From Hazenella coriacea (GTDB lineage Bacteria > Bacillota > Bacilli > Thermoactinomycetales > Thermoactinomycetaceae), in assembly GCF_004341825.1 (NCBI RefSeq), contig NZ_SMAG01000001.1, forward strand, positions 62,001 through 126,000: a DNA stretch of 64,000 nucleotides, read 5' to 3'. The position numbers and the translations under genes were made by a program. Positions within the stretch are counted from its first letter, which is position 1. Every line of letters begins with the position of its first letter. This document shows, in pieces, positions 53,291 through 62,262 of the stretch. Below the pieces are notes generated by a model. That model did not search any database. It saw nothing but the letters and a program-made list of their open reading frames with translations, and was not told the DNA's origin.

Positions 53291-53470
53291 CATATGAGCA
53301 TTTTAGTAACATGTTTATCCAAATCATGTCGGATCGATGTTTCTCTGCCTCATTCCCGTTGCAGATCCGCAATAGTCGTTCGCTAGAGAAACATCTCCCC
53401 TTCTAGGTATCTTGGCTTGAGTCACTTAAATTCCAATTCATTCAAGTGATTTTGCTCAAGTAGAGGAGTG
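53291..53470 (+). repeat. Dispersed ~180-bp repeat, copy B
   Basis: Includes a perfect 11-bp inverted repeat GATGTTTCTCT (53336-53346) / AGAGAAACATC (53385-53395). Same orientation as copy A on the other side of pheB. No coding capacity. Confidence 0.72.
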
Positions 53471-53577
53471 TAGATAGACTACTATAAGGAGTGGAACTAT
53501 CGTTTCCAATGACTTTGTCCTAATTTGTGGAGCGAATATCGAACTCCAAATCTATAGAAAAGGAGCGACAGTTACAT

Positions 53578-54051
53578 ATGATCTCAGTTCTATTTGTTTG
53601 TTTAGGTAATATTTGTCGTTCACCGATGGCTGAAGCAGTATTCCGTCATCTCGTAAATCAAGAAGGCCTGTCTAGCCATTTTCGAATCGACTCAGCAGGA
53701 ACTGGCGATTGGCATATCGGCGAGCCTCCACATGAAGGTACACAAAAAAAATTAGCTGAACACAAAATCTCATACGAAGGAATTCATGCCCGCCAAGTGA
53801 AAATTGATGACTTTGAAGACTTTACCTATGTGATTGGGATGGATGAAAGTAACCTCGCTAATTTAAAAGAAGTCGCAGGTGACCCACATGTGAAGTTGTA
53901 TCGCCTCGTAGACTTTATTCCCAAAACTCAATACAAAGAAGTCCCTGATCCTTGGTTTACGGGTAATTTCGAAGAAACCTATGAATTGGTCACCCAAGGC
54001 TGTAAAGGACTCTTAGCAAAAATTAAACAAGATCGTGGTTTAGACTCCTGA
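53578..54051 (+). CDS. Low-molecular-weight protein-tyrosine phosphatase
   Basis: A 157-residue cytosolic phosphatase with the CLGNICRSP P-loop (Cys-x5-Arg-Ser) at residues 8-16 and the DP loop VPDPWFTG carrying the general acid Asp. Length and fold are typical of YfkJ/YwlE-like enzymes of Bacillales, which dephosphorylate tyrosine or arginine; residue-level choice between them cannot be made safely here. ATG at 53578 matches the family N-terminus (ISVLFVCLGNICR); the longer frame adds an unrelated segment. A stem-loop overlaps and follows the stop codon. Confidence 0.92.
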   Translation: MISVLFVCLGNICRSPMAEAVFRHLVNQEGLSSHFRIDSAGTGDWHIGEPPHEGTQKKLAEHKISYEGIHARQVKIDDFEDFTYVIGMDESNLANLKEVAGDPHVKLYRLVDFIPKTQYKEVPDPWFTGNFEETYELVTQGCKGLLAKIKQDRGLDS

Positions 54052-54129
54052 ATGTTCATTTAGGAGTCTAAATCGTAATAATGGATAATAGCCGATAGTC
54101 CTAAGAATCTTTCGAATCAGATTCTAAGG
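54039..54129 (+). terminator. Two stem-loops after the phosphatase gene
   Basis: TTTAGACTCCT/AGGAGTCTAAA (54039-54072) overlaps the stop codon. CCTAAGAATCT/AGATTCTAAGG (54100-54129) follows and is trailed by GCTTCTTTCC. Either may act as terminator; neither has a long U tract. Confidence 0.5.
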
Positions 54130-54191
54130 GCTTCTTTCCAATGAGGTAATTCAATGAGCGAGTGTTTTCTTTCTTCTATACAATTTTCAGA

Positions 54192-55073
54192 CTATAGTTC
54201 AATAACTGTTAATTCCGGTCTACACAAGAAACGGATTGGAAGAATCGTTGTTCCTATACCACGACTCGTGTAGAGATTAAGTCTTTCATTCACTTTATAT
54301 AGTCCACTAATATATTTTTTTGAACCCTGAGGGGTAATCAAAGGTCCAATCACAGGGAAGCTGATCTGCCCACCATGGCTATGTCCCGAAAGTTGAAGAT
54401 CCACATGATAGCTCGCAACAGCATCAGCATAATCAGGTTCATGGACAAGCATGATATGAAAACGATCATGATGATTTTGAGTCTGCTGAATGATTGGATG
54501 GAGATCTGGTGTTCCTTCTAATATATCATCTAAGCCAGATAAATAGATTTGATCTGTTTCCGTTTTAATCTCAGTCACTTGGTTTTTAAGAAGGGTAAAG
54601 CCAGATTCTTGTAGGCATGTTTGGACTAAAGTAACATCTCCCCAATAATCATGATTTCCAAGTATAGCAAATTTACCCAAAGGAGCTTTGAGATGCTTTA
54701 ATATTTCAGATACTTGAGTGGCTTGATTTTTAGTAAATTCATAGTCAATAAAATCCCCTGTAAAGCAAATCAGATCTGGTTTTATTCTATTTATTTCTGC
54801 TGTGAGTTCCCTTAATTCCTCTAGGTCGAAGAAAAAACCAAAATGAATATCACTTATATGTACGATTCTTTTGCCTCTAAATGATTGTGGAACCCGTGAA
54901 GATGTTATTTTTATTTGTTTCATTTCGATGTTTAACCTTTCAAAAAAGAAAGAATAAGATAAAGCACTCGTACTAGCTAAACCTGCAAATAACGAGAGTC
55001 TCAAAAAGTTGCGGCGAGTTATTTTCTTTTTTGTTTGTATACTGGGTTCTGACACTAGATTCACCTCATTCAA
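54192..55073 (-). CDS. Tat-targeted metallophosphoesterase (YkuE-like)
   Basis: A 293-residue calcineurin-like phosphoesterase. A twin-arginine signal (KKKITRRNFLRLSLFAGLASTSALSY) lies at residues 15-45. Metal-site motifs are DIHF (D-x-H), GDFID (GD), GNHDYW (GNHD), LVHEPDY and SGHSHGGQ (GHxH). B. subtilis YkuE is a Tat-exported wall-bound homologue, which supports extracellular location. Substrate unknown; UDP-diacylglucosamine hydrolase-type and generic phosphodiesterases share the motifs. ATG after GAATGAGGTG. Confidence 0.9.
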   Translation of the reverse strand: MNEVNLVSEPSIQTKKKITRRNFLRLSLFAGLASTSALSYSFFFERLNIEMKQIKITSSRVPQSFRGKRIVHISDIHFGFFFDLEELRELTAEINRIKPDLICFTGDFIDYEFTKNQATQVSEILKHLKAPLGKFAILGNHDYWGDVTLVQTCLQESGFTLLKNQVTEIKTETDQIYLSGLDDILEGTPDLHPIIQQTQNHHDRFHIMLVHEPDYADAVASYHVDLQLSGHSHGGQISFPVIGPLITPQGSKKYISGLYKVNERLNLYTSRGIGTTILPIRFLCRPELTVIEL

Positions 55074-55242
55074 ATCATAGCGTATTGTCCTTCGAATAGT
55101 TCCTCTTAGCCATTATGGATGATAGATTTACGAAACTACGAACTTTTCTTGTTTGTTATAATAAATATTAACATTTAATTCGTTAATTCCAGAAATATAT
55201 AGAGAATCGACTTAAATCTTTCTAGAGTTTTCAATATAAAAA

Positions 55243-55264
55243 AGTCGAACGCTTAGGTTCGACT
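55243..55264 (-). terminator. Terminator after the 117-residue gene
   Basis: AGTCGAAC pairs with GTTCGACT; the minus strand continues into TTTTTTATATTG. It closely resembles the obg terminator at 57126-57148. Confidence 0.75.
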
Positions 55265-55331
55265 GTAAATATCATCCTCAAAATGTTTAATCCTCGCATT
55301 TTTATTTACCTCCATCAACTAACCAAAAAGC

Positions 55332-55685
55332 TTATTCTCGGACTATCTCGATTTTATAGCAACGCAACTCAATCATAAGTGGAGGTGCCGATATTTTACA
55401 ATTCAGCAATTCTAAATCCCCTTCAATATAGTCAGTGATCTCTAGATCCTGAATAAAATAAGGGATTTGTGGAATAGAGAGCTCTCTCATTGGTTTGATT
55501 CGGTCGCTAACATTTGTAGTTAAGTGTACTTTAGAACACCCAGAAAATAATAGTTTTACATTTGCATTTGAATCCTCAAATAGAAGTGTTACTTCATCTC
55601 CGAAATAATCCGCATGTAGTTGCAACAGTCGGGCATCCCAATAGTGTAAACGATTGATTTTTTCTTGAATTAGCTGTGCTTTCAA
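55332..55685 (-). CDS. Hypothetical protein, possibly an orphan immunity protein
   Basis: A 117-residue soluble, beta-rich-looking protein (KINRLHYWDARLLQLHADYF; VTLLFEDSNANVKLLFSGCS; IELRCYKIEIV) not assigned to a family with certainty. The pattern of a small protein with IHyxDA-type start and a C-terminal beta strand is common among polymorphic-toxin immunity proteins. TTG start behind GAGGGGATATC. Neighbours are a second small acidic protein and a remnant of a toxin-like C-terminus, which supports, but does not prove, that role. Confidence 0.5.
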   Translation of the reverse strand: MKAQLIQEKINRLHYWDARLLQLHADYFGDEVTLLFEDSNANVKLLFSGCSKVHLTTNVSDRIKPMRELSIPQIPYFIQDLEITDYIEGDLELLNCKISAPPLMIELRCYKIEIVRE

Positions 55686-55763
55686 GATATCCCCTCATAA
55701 TCTTGCAAAATAATCTGTCTACTACGTGATATGAGTAAGCCAAGTATCAAGAAAGCTCTACAA

Positions 55764-56096
55764 TCAACTTATTTTTTCACGCCCTCCCTTTCTTGGCAAC
55801 TCTTCTTCAAAGTCACAGGCAGCAATTGCTTTAAATTCTGTTTCCCAAAGCCTTTTTAGTAGGTTACCTATGTGTTCTATGTAGTCTTTTTGCTCTACAT
55901 TCTCATTTGGTTCGATGTCCAGATAATATCTTGAATACAAGAAACCCTTCCTATAGAAATGGACTAATTTACTTTCATCAAAGTCTTCATTTTTTACAAC
56001 ATCAATTTCCATTACACCGTTAGTAATGGTTCTCCATAGCTCTTTTGATCCTGATATTGCTTTTACAATAAATTCTATTAACTCTTCTTCATTCAT
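55764..56096 (-). CDS. Hypothetical acidic protein, candidate immunity protein
   Basis: A 110-residue acidic protein from ATG at 56096 (an in-frame GTG at 56114 adds six codons; AAGG lies upstream of both). Ends FKAIAACDFEEELPRKGGREK, a tail I associate with small immunity-like proteins, but no family can be named. It directly overlaps the end of a frame that looks like the C-terminus of a secreted toxin (56104-56335), the toxin-immunity order of polymorphic toxin cassettes. No membrane segment. Confidence 0.5.
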   Translation of the reverse strand: MNEEELIEFIVKAISGSKELWRTITNGVMEIDVVKNEDFDESKLVHFYRKGFLYSRYYLDIEPNENVEQKDYIEHIGNLLKRLWETEFKAIAACDFEEELPRKGGREKIS

Positions 56097-56103
56097 ACTT
56101 ATA

Positions 56104-56335
56104 TCTATAAACACCTTGCAATATAAATCATCATAATATTTAAATTCTCTCTCTCCTTTTTTACATGTTGTATAAAGGGCTTATTATCAAATACCCCTCC
56201 TCTTTTAATGATTGAAATATCTACTTTCATTCCTAAGTCCTTCTCTAATTGTTTCCTAAGTGCCCTTAAACCCGCTTCACCTGCTTGAATTTTAGAACCA
56301 CAGCCAAAACCATCTAATACTATGGAGGAACTTAT
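56104..56335 (-). pseudogene. Fragment resembling a toxin C-terminal domain
   Basis: An open frame of about 76 codons without a start codon, preceded by a stop: reads ...IVLDGFGCGSKIQAGEAGLRALRKQ..., then DLGMKVDISIIKRGGVFDNKPFIQHVK, and ends at TAG 56104. The glycine/cysteine-rich start and position immediately before a small acidic gene suggest the orphaned C-terminal (toxin) part of a polymorphic toxin whose N-terminal delivery part was lost. No toxin family is named with confidence. Frame integrity over 76 codons argues for recent decay or a displaced cassette. Confidence 0.45.
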
Positions 56336-56412
56336 TCACCATAGGCTACCTGTTTTTTATTATGCGTTGTTATAAAATGATGGGTGTAGTTTGAATGAAT
56401 GGAGTGAGATAA

Positions 56413-56967
56413 ATGATAGATTTGAAAAATAAACCGACTATTGTGGGAGAGAAAGTTATTCTGAGACCCTTTAAAGTTGAAGATCTTCCCCATTTAGAAG
56501 AATGTTTAACGGATCCTGAGGTAATAAAACTTACAGGAAGCTCATCTGAATTCGATAGAGAAGTAATCATTAATTGGTATAAAACAAGAAATGTACAAAC
56601 CGACCGTTTGGATCTTGCCATTGTTGATAAATTCCAAAATATCTTGGTGGGAGAAGTAGTGGTCAATTTATATAATGAAAAAATCCAAAGTATGAATTTT
56701 AGAATACTCATTGGACCCAAGGGAAGAAATCGTAAGTTAGGAACGGAAGCCACCCAACTAATGATCGATTATGTTTTTAAAAATACTAAACTGAACCAAC
56801 TAACTTTGAGTGTTTTTGACTTCAATCCAAGAGCAAAGAAAGTATATGAAAAAGTGGGCTTTGTTATAGATAGTGTCGATAAAAATGATTTAGAATTTGA
56901 AGGGAAATGGGTAGATTCAATTAACATGAAATTAACAAGAAATAATTGGATGAAGAGACATACCTAA
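56413..56967 (+). CDS. GNAT-family N-acetyltransferase (RimJ/RimL-like)
   Basis: A 184-residue acetyltransferase: VGEKVILRPFKVEDLPHLEECLTDPEVIKLTG opening, central FRILIGPKGRNRKLGTEATQLMIDYVF with the acetyl-CoA loop (GRNRKLGTEA), and FDFNPRAKKVYEKVGFV at the C-terminus. This is the RimJ/RimL-type GNAT pattern acting on ribosomal or small-molecule amines; the substrate is unknown. ATG after GGAGTGAGAT. Lies in the accessory islet between the phosphatase and obg; single gene. Confidence 0.9.
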   Translation: MIDLKNKPTIVGEKVILRPFKVEDLPHLEECLTDPEVIKLTGSSSEFDREVIINWYKTRNVQTDRLDLAIVDKFQNILVGEVVVNLYNEKIQSMNFRILIGPKGRNRKLGTEATQLMIDYVFKNTKLNQLTLSVFDFNPRAKKVYEKVGFVIDSVDKNDLEFEGKWVDSINMKLTRNNWMKRHT

Positions 56968-57125
56968 AATGGGGGATGCGGTATCATCATTCGTAATTTA
57001 GATATTTAACAAACGGGCGCAATTAGGAGTAGGGGTAGCAAAGCTCGATTTTACCGCCATTTGCCACTACTAACATTAATTCACTGTACTTTCAAGATAT
57101 TTCACCTTATTCCCCCCATAAAAAA

Positions 57126-57148
57126 AGCCGAACCGCTTAGGTCCGACT
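57126..57148 (-). terminator. Terminator of obg
   Basis: AGTCGGACC pairs with GGTTCGGCT (G-U wobbles) on the minus strand, followed by TTTTTTTATGG; 8 bases beyond the obg stop. Confidence 0.8.
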
Positions 57149-57155
57149 ATCTTTA

Positions 57156-58490
<1,335 letters not shown>

Positions 58491-59204
58491 TCATCTAAGC
58501 TGAAGTTGAATCTGTAAACCGTGATCTTGATTAGAAATTTGTAAATCTCCGTTCCATTTGTTCATATCATTCCGCAGTTTTTCCCACTCATGCGGAGGAA
58601 ATGTCCATGACAAAAGTTCATGATCTACACTCTTCATCGTGATCCATAGATTTAGATGCTGTTCATCGATCTCAAACTTTGTCTCTATCAAACTCCAGTT
58701 AGCTTGATCCTCACCCTGTTTTTCTAGCCAAGAAAATAATACTTCTAAAATCCTTAATAGACGCTGTTCATCTTGTTGGTTCGGTAACTGGAAACCACTT
58801 GAAACCACTACCTGTATGTTCCCATTTTGAAAACGATGAGGCAACGTCATCAAGTAAACAGCTAGTGGGGCATATCCAATCTCCGAGATATTCCGTTCTT
58901 GCATAGAGGTTTCGACTAACTTCATGAGGTATGGAGTTATTTTATCCGACTTCCCTAACGTTTGGTATCCCATCAATACTTGGATGTGATTCATCCAGTC
59001 ATGGCGTTGTTGACTTAAAATCCACTTGATCTGATCAGCTTCTTCGATGAGTGCTTGTTTTTGAATTCTTTGATGATAAAAATAAATACCACCCCATAAG
59101 CTAACGATGGAGCCAATAAAACAAATCATATTCCCGATCATCCCAAAAGGTTGGAACACCCAAACAATCCCTATAAGAATAGTTGGAGCAAACGACCGAA
59201 TCAT
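58491..59204 (-). CDS. spo0B: Spo0B-like sporulation phosphotransferase, membrane-anchored form
   Basis: A 237-residue protein. Residues 8-42 form two hydrophobic helices, absent from the soluble B. subtilis Spo0B. A histidine-phosphotransfer helix with SQQRHDWMNHIQVLMGYQTLGK (His68) follows and matches the Spo0B H-box (RHDWMN), then a degenerate ATPase-like domain (about 130-235). It would pass phosphate from Spo0F to Spo0A. Orthology is supported by the rpmA-spo0B-obg order. Membrane tethering is inferred from hydropathy. Confidence 0.83.
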   Translation of the reverse strand: MIRSFAPTILIGIVWVFQPFGMIGNMICFIGSIVSLWGGIYFYHQRIQKQALIEEADQIKWILSQQRHDWMNHIQVLMGYQTLGKSDKITPYLMKLVETSMQERNISEIGYAPLAVYLMTLPHRFQNGNIQVVVSSGFQLPNQQDEQRLLRILEVLFSWLEKQGEDQANWSLIETKFEIDEQHLNLWITMKSVDHELLSWTFPPHEWEKLRNDMNKWNGDLQISNQDHGLQIQLQLR

Positions 59205-59266
59205 GAAAAAACCTCTCCTATGTAGCTAGTTCAGACCTCTATTTTACAGTATTTTTCAGCAAAAGA

Positions 59267-59296
59267 AAAACCCCAGACATTTGCTGGGGTTTTTCC
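59267..59296 (-). terminator. Terminator after rpmA
   Basis: AAAACCCCAG pairs with CTGGGGTTTT, 14 bases beyond the rpmA stop. Confidence 0.82.
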
Positions 59297-59309
59297 AACC
59301 TGAAAACAA

Positions 59310-59621
59310 TTAAGCTTGTACAGATGCAGCTACTTCTTTCACTGCTGCTGGGTAGATACTTACACGTTTTTTGTCGCGACCCATGCGCTCAAAACGTACT
59401 ACACCATCAGCTGTTGCAAACAAGGTGTCGTCTCCACCTTTACCTACGTTCAAACCTGGGTAGATTTTGGTTCCGCGTTGACGAACAAGAATGTTGCCAG
59501 CCAATACAAATTGACCGTCTCCACGTTTAACACCTAAGCGTTTGGAAATGGAGTCACGACCGTTTTTTGTAGAACCTACACCCTTTTTAGAAGCAAAGCA
59601 TTGAAGGTTAAGTTTTAGCAT
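59310..59621 (-). CDS. rpmA: 50S ribosomal protein L27
   Basis: A 103-residue protein of the large subunit near the peptidyl-transferase centre. The precursor N-terminus [24 protein letters not shown] carries the Firmicutes-specific extension that Prp protease removes after the Phe preceding Ala-Ser-Lys-Lys. The core motifs [38 protein letters not shown] are conserved. ATG at 59621 matches the family start and follows AGAGGTGG. Co-located with rplU and prp in the usual rplU-prp-rpmA operon. Confidence 0.97.
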   Translation of the reverse strand: MLKLNLQCFASKKGVGSTKNGRDSISKRLGVKRGDGQFVLAGNILVRQRGTKIYPGLNVGKGGDDTLFATADGVVRFERMGRDKKRVSIYPAAVKEVAASVQA

Positions 59622-59668
59622 GATTTCCACCTCTTTTCAATAAAGTTATATTATATTAGATTAACAGG

Positions 59669-60001
59669 CTAACGTTCTCTTATTTTAACATAAGAAGGAA
59701 ATTCATCAGCCATATTTCGAAGCGATACCACCATCGCCTCAAGCAATAAGCGAATCTTTGCAAGCTTTTCGGGATCGTCCAAATGAAGGGGAATACGGCA
59801 ATCTACCTTACCGTCTCCATCATCATCCGCATGCATCTGGACTCCAAACATTTCCTCGATGGCATTCACCATCCCAATGGAAATACCAGATACAGCAGCA
59901 CAGACAATATCCTTACCTGATTCATCAAAATCTGCATGCCCAGTAATGAGAACACGTTCGATTTCAGCTTGCTCGTTTCGCTCTACCCGAATGCGGATCA
60001 T
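59669..60001 (-). CDS. prp: Ribosomal-processing cysteine protease Prp
   Basis: A 110-residue cysteine protease (YsxB family) that cuts the N-terminal extension of L27. The catalytic dyad His22 and Cys34 lies in ITGHADFDESGKDIVCAAVS, and GMVNAIEEMF follows. Start ATG overlaps the last base of rplU's TAA, so it is translationally coupled. Sits between rplU and rpmA as in other Firmicutes. Confidence 0.95.
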   Translation of the reverse strand: MIRIRVERNEQAEIERVLITGHADFDESGKDIVCAAVSGISIGMVNAIEEMFGVQMHADDDGDGKVDCRIPLHLDDPEKLAKIRLLLEAMVVSLRNMADEFPSYVKIRER

Positions 60002-60312
60002 TAAGCTTCGATGCTCTCGATCACGACTTTGGTAAACGGCTGACGATGACCTCTTGTACGTTTATAGTTTTTCTTTGCTTTAAATTTAAACACAGTAACT
60101 TTTTTAGCTTTACCATGTTTAACTACTTTAGCAACCACTTTGGCACCATTGATGATTGGTGCACCCACTTTGGTTTCACCGTCTTTGTTGACGAGCAAAA
60201 CTTTGTCGAAAGTGACCGTGTCACCCTCTTGAGCATTCAGTTTTTCAATGAATAAAACACTATCTTTTTCAACGCGGTATTGTTTACCACCAGTTTCGAT
60301 TAAAGCGTACAT
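60001..60312 (-). CDS. rplU: 50S ribosomal protein L21
   Basis: A 103-residue large-subunit protein: [25 protein letters not shown] opening, then [26 protein letters not shown] near the end. Length canonical. ATG after GAGGAGGATTG. Preceded by a long conserved L21 leader and a SigA promoter, and followed by prp with a one-base overlap. First gene of the rplU-prp-rpmA operon. Confidence 0.97.
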   Translation of the reverse strand: MYALIETGGKQYRVEKDSVLFIEKLNAQEGDTVTFDKVLLVNKDGETKVGAPIINGAKVVAKVVKHGKAKKVTVFKFKAKKNYKRTRGHRQPFTKVVIESIEA

Positions 60313-60404
60313 GACAATCCTCCTCGTTATAGAGACTCGCCACTATAGGAAAGGTAAAAAACCTTTTTCACACTCATCCTATTGGTGTGCGGTGAGCAAT
60401 CACA
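60313..60404 (-). ncRNA. L21 leader (rplU autoregulatory RNA)
   Basis: The roughly 90-nt leader between promoter and rplU contains GTGATTGCTCACCGCAC and CAATAGGATGAGTGTG segments, which resemble the L21 leader RNA known upstream of rplU in Bacillota, plus AAAAAGGTTTTTTACC stem. Fold not computed; assignment by resemblance and position. Confidence 0.65.
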
Positions 60405-60410
60405 ACGAGT

Positions 60411-60439
60411 ATAATAGCACATAAAGGAGTTCTTGTCAA
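60411..60439 (-). promoter_or_regulatory. Promoter of the rplU operon
   Basis: On the minus strand TTGACA (60434-60439) and TATTAT (60411-60416) are separated by 17 bases. Confidence 0.78.
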
Positions 60440-60799
60440 AGATTTTCCGTTTCTTAGGAGCCACCTTCAGCCCTTGGAAACAGTATATTTACACCGTAAG
60501 AAGGAATTTCATTATAGCACATCTTCAATCGATCGAATCTGGAAAATACAGTAATCCAGAGAAACAACGTCCCAACGGGATTTGAATCTATCTGTTGCCT
60601 AGCTAGTAAAAGTCTCTAATAGCAGGAAAATAAGATGATAAACTAGAATAAATGAATCCATTCACAATTTCTCAAAGTTTCTTCCTGTAGATATCCAAGT
60701 ATCCTTGAGGACTGACAGTGAAGTAGGTACTGTGGATCATCGGAGATTTAGACTCTGATGTTACTGAAATCTGCTCATAGGGAGTAAGGAGTTGTTTTG
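60440..60799. other. Intergenic stretch between the rplU promoter and the lipoprotein gene
   Basis: About 350 bases with no gene or RNA recognised. Short stem candidates are present but none is strong, and no promoter for the plus-strand lipoprotein gene could be chosen with confidence. Confidence 0.5.
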
Positions 60800-61294
60800 A
60801 TGAAAAAGTGGCTTTCATGGTTTTCTATTTTATGCATTCTTATAGTCATGAGTGGATGTAGCTTCTCTTCGAATCCCTCAGCTGGAAAGAATGATCAAGA
60901 GTTAGCCAAACAAATCAAGGAATTAGCAGAGAGTGGAAAAACGTTAACCAGTGAAGAGTTAAGTTTAAAATCAACGAAGGATGAGATCCTTCAACAATGG
61001 GGAGATCCAGAAAATCAAGAGGCAAGTTATCTAGATTACACCCAGAAGGGGGCCCAATTCACATTTGACCCAAACGGAGTTAACAAAATTTTTTGCTACG
61101 ACCCTTCACTAAAATCGTTAACTCTATCCAAACTTGAAAAAACTTTTGGTAGTCCAGCGGAAGAACTAGATACAGGTGGAGATTATATTATTAAATATGA
61201 AGGGAAAAATGCTCAATTGTACTTTGGATTTGACATGTCCCTTCAAGGTCAAGTCGAAGATCCCAATGTCAATTACTATTATATTGAAAAATAA
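60800..61294 (+). CDS. DUF4309/YjgB-type lipoprotein
   Basis: A 164-residue lipoprotein: signal peptide with the lipobox MSGC at about residues 17-20, then STKDEILQQWGDPE...YTQKGAQFTFDPNGVNKIFCYDPSLKSLTLSKLEKTFGSPAEE, typical of DUF4309 (YjgB). The function is unknown; related domains occur with sporulation or stress genes. ATG at 60800 follows AAGGAG; a TTG immediately upstream is in frame but less likely. It sits between spoIVFB and rplU on the opposite strand, an insertion relative to B. subtilis. Shares a terminator with spoIVFB. Confidence 0.8.
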   Translation: MKKWLSWFSILCILIVMSGCSFSSNPSAGKNDQELAKQIKELAESGKTLTSEELSLKSTKDEILQQWGDPENQEASYLDYTQKGAQFTFDPNGVNKIFCYDPSLKSLTLSKLEKTFGSPAEELDTGGDYIIKYEGKNAQLYFGFDMSLQGQVEDPNVNYYYIEK

Positions 61295-61351
61295 CTAAAT
61301 AACCTATCATCACTTTACTGAGTCCGATCCACTCAGGAATAGAGAGTAGAT

Positions 61352-61392
61352 AAAAAGCCAAAGGCGATTCGAACTACGCCCTTGGCTTTTTA
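61352..61392. terminator. Bidirectional terminator
   Basis: AAAAAGCCAAAGGCG pairs with CGCCCTTGGCTTTTT between the convergent lipoprotein and spoIVFB genes. Confidence 0.85.
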
Positions 61393-62262
61393 TTAACTGA
61401 TTAACTCCTTTATTTTGCAATTAGGACGAGCTGAGTCAAAATATTGTTCAAGGATTTGCTCTTCAGGGATGAATCCAATCACCCTTCCCTTCTGATCTAC
61501 CACCTTAAGCACATGATAATGTTCTTTATACCACCGCTTCACCACACTCCACAGTGGGTCTCGTTCATTTACACATAGAGTTTGAATCTTTGCACTGTGT
61601 GAAATTCCTCGTTCCCTACGCCGTAAAAGAAACCTTATGTACTGAATGTTTTTTTGCTTCAGTGCGATTACATTCGAATAGACTAAAAACAATGATAAAA
61701 ATAAGAGATGAAGTAAAACCCCATCAAGTGCAAGAATGAAAGAACCAATCACTAATAAAGTAGAACAGATAATTCCTAGCCATAGAGTAATCATGATACA
61801 TAAACGATAGGGCATGAGATAGGAGAGAAGAGCTTGGATCACTCTCCCACCATCTAACGGATAGATCGGAAGTAAGTTAAACCCAGCAATCAAAAAATTA
61901 CATAGAATAAAATAGTCGGTCCATCCCTTTGACCAAAAGCCTGTAAAATAAAATAAATAACTGATTATAATCATCCACATGTGTTGAAATGGACCTGCTA
62001 ATGCAACAATCATTTCTTCCTGTGCAGATACTGTTCCCCACTCTTCCATCTTGGCAACTCCCCCAAAAGGAAGGAGTTGCATGGAATGAATTCGCCAACC
62101 ATAAGACCAAGCTGCAGACATATGTCCGAGTTCATGGATAACTACCAATACCATCAAAGTGAGAACTTCAAGAAAATAGCCTGTCCAAATCGCTGAACAG
62201 ACTAATAACCAAAATAACGGGTGAATCTGAAACTTAACTTCTTTCCACATCCGTCTATTCAA
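61393..62262 (-). CDS. spoIVFB: Stage IV sporulation protein FB, intramembrane metalloprotease
   Basis: A 289-residue site-2 protease (M50) with about six membrane helices. HELGH at about residues 44-48 and LPIYPLDGGR (Asp ligand) at about 133-142 form the zinc site; a C-terminal CBS domain follows (CVNERDPLWSVVKRWYKEHYHVLKVVDQKGRVIGFIPEEQI). It releases pro-sigma-K in the mother cell. It overlaps the end of spoIVFA by 8 bases, as expected for the spoIVF operon. Confidence 0.95.
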   Translation of the reverse strand: MNRRMWKEVKFQIHPLFWLLVCSAIWTGYFLEVLTLMVLVVIHELGHMSAAWSYGWRIHSMQLLPFGGVAKMEEWGTVSAQEEMIVALAGPFQHMWMIIISYLFYFTGFWSKGWTDYFILCNFLIAGFNLLPIYPLDGGRVIQALLSYLMPYRLCIMITLWLGIICSTLLVIGSFILALDGVLLHLLFLSLFLVYSNVIALKQKNIQYIRFLLRRRERGISHSAKIQTLCVNERDPLWSVVKRWYKEHYHVLKVVDQKGRVIGFIPEEQILEQYFDSARPNCKIKELIS

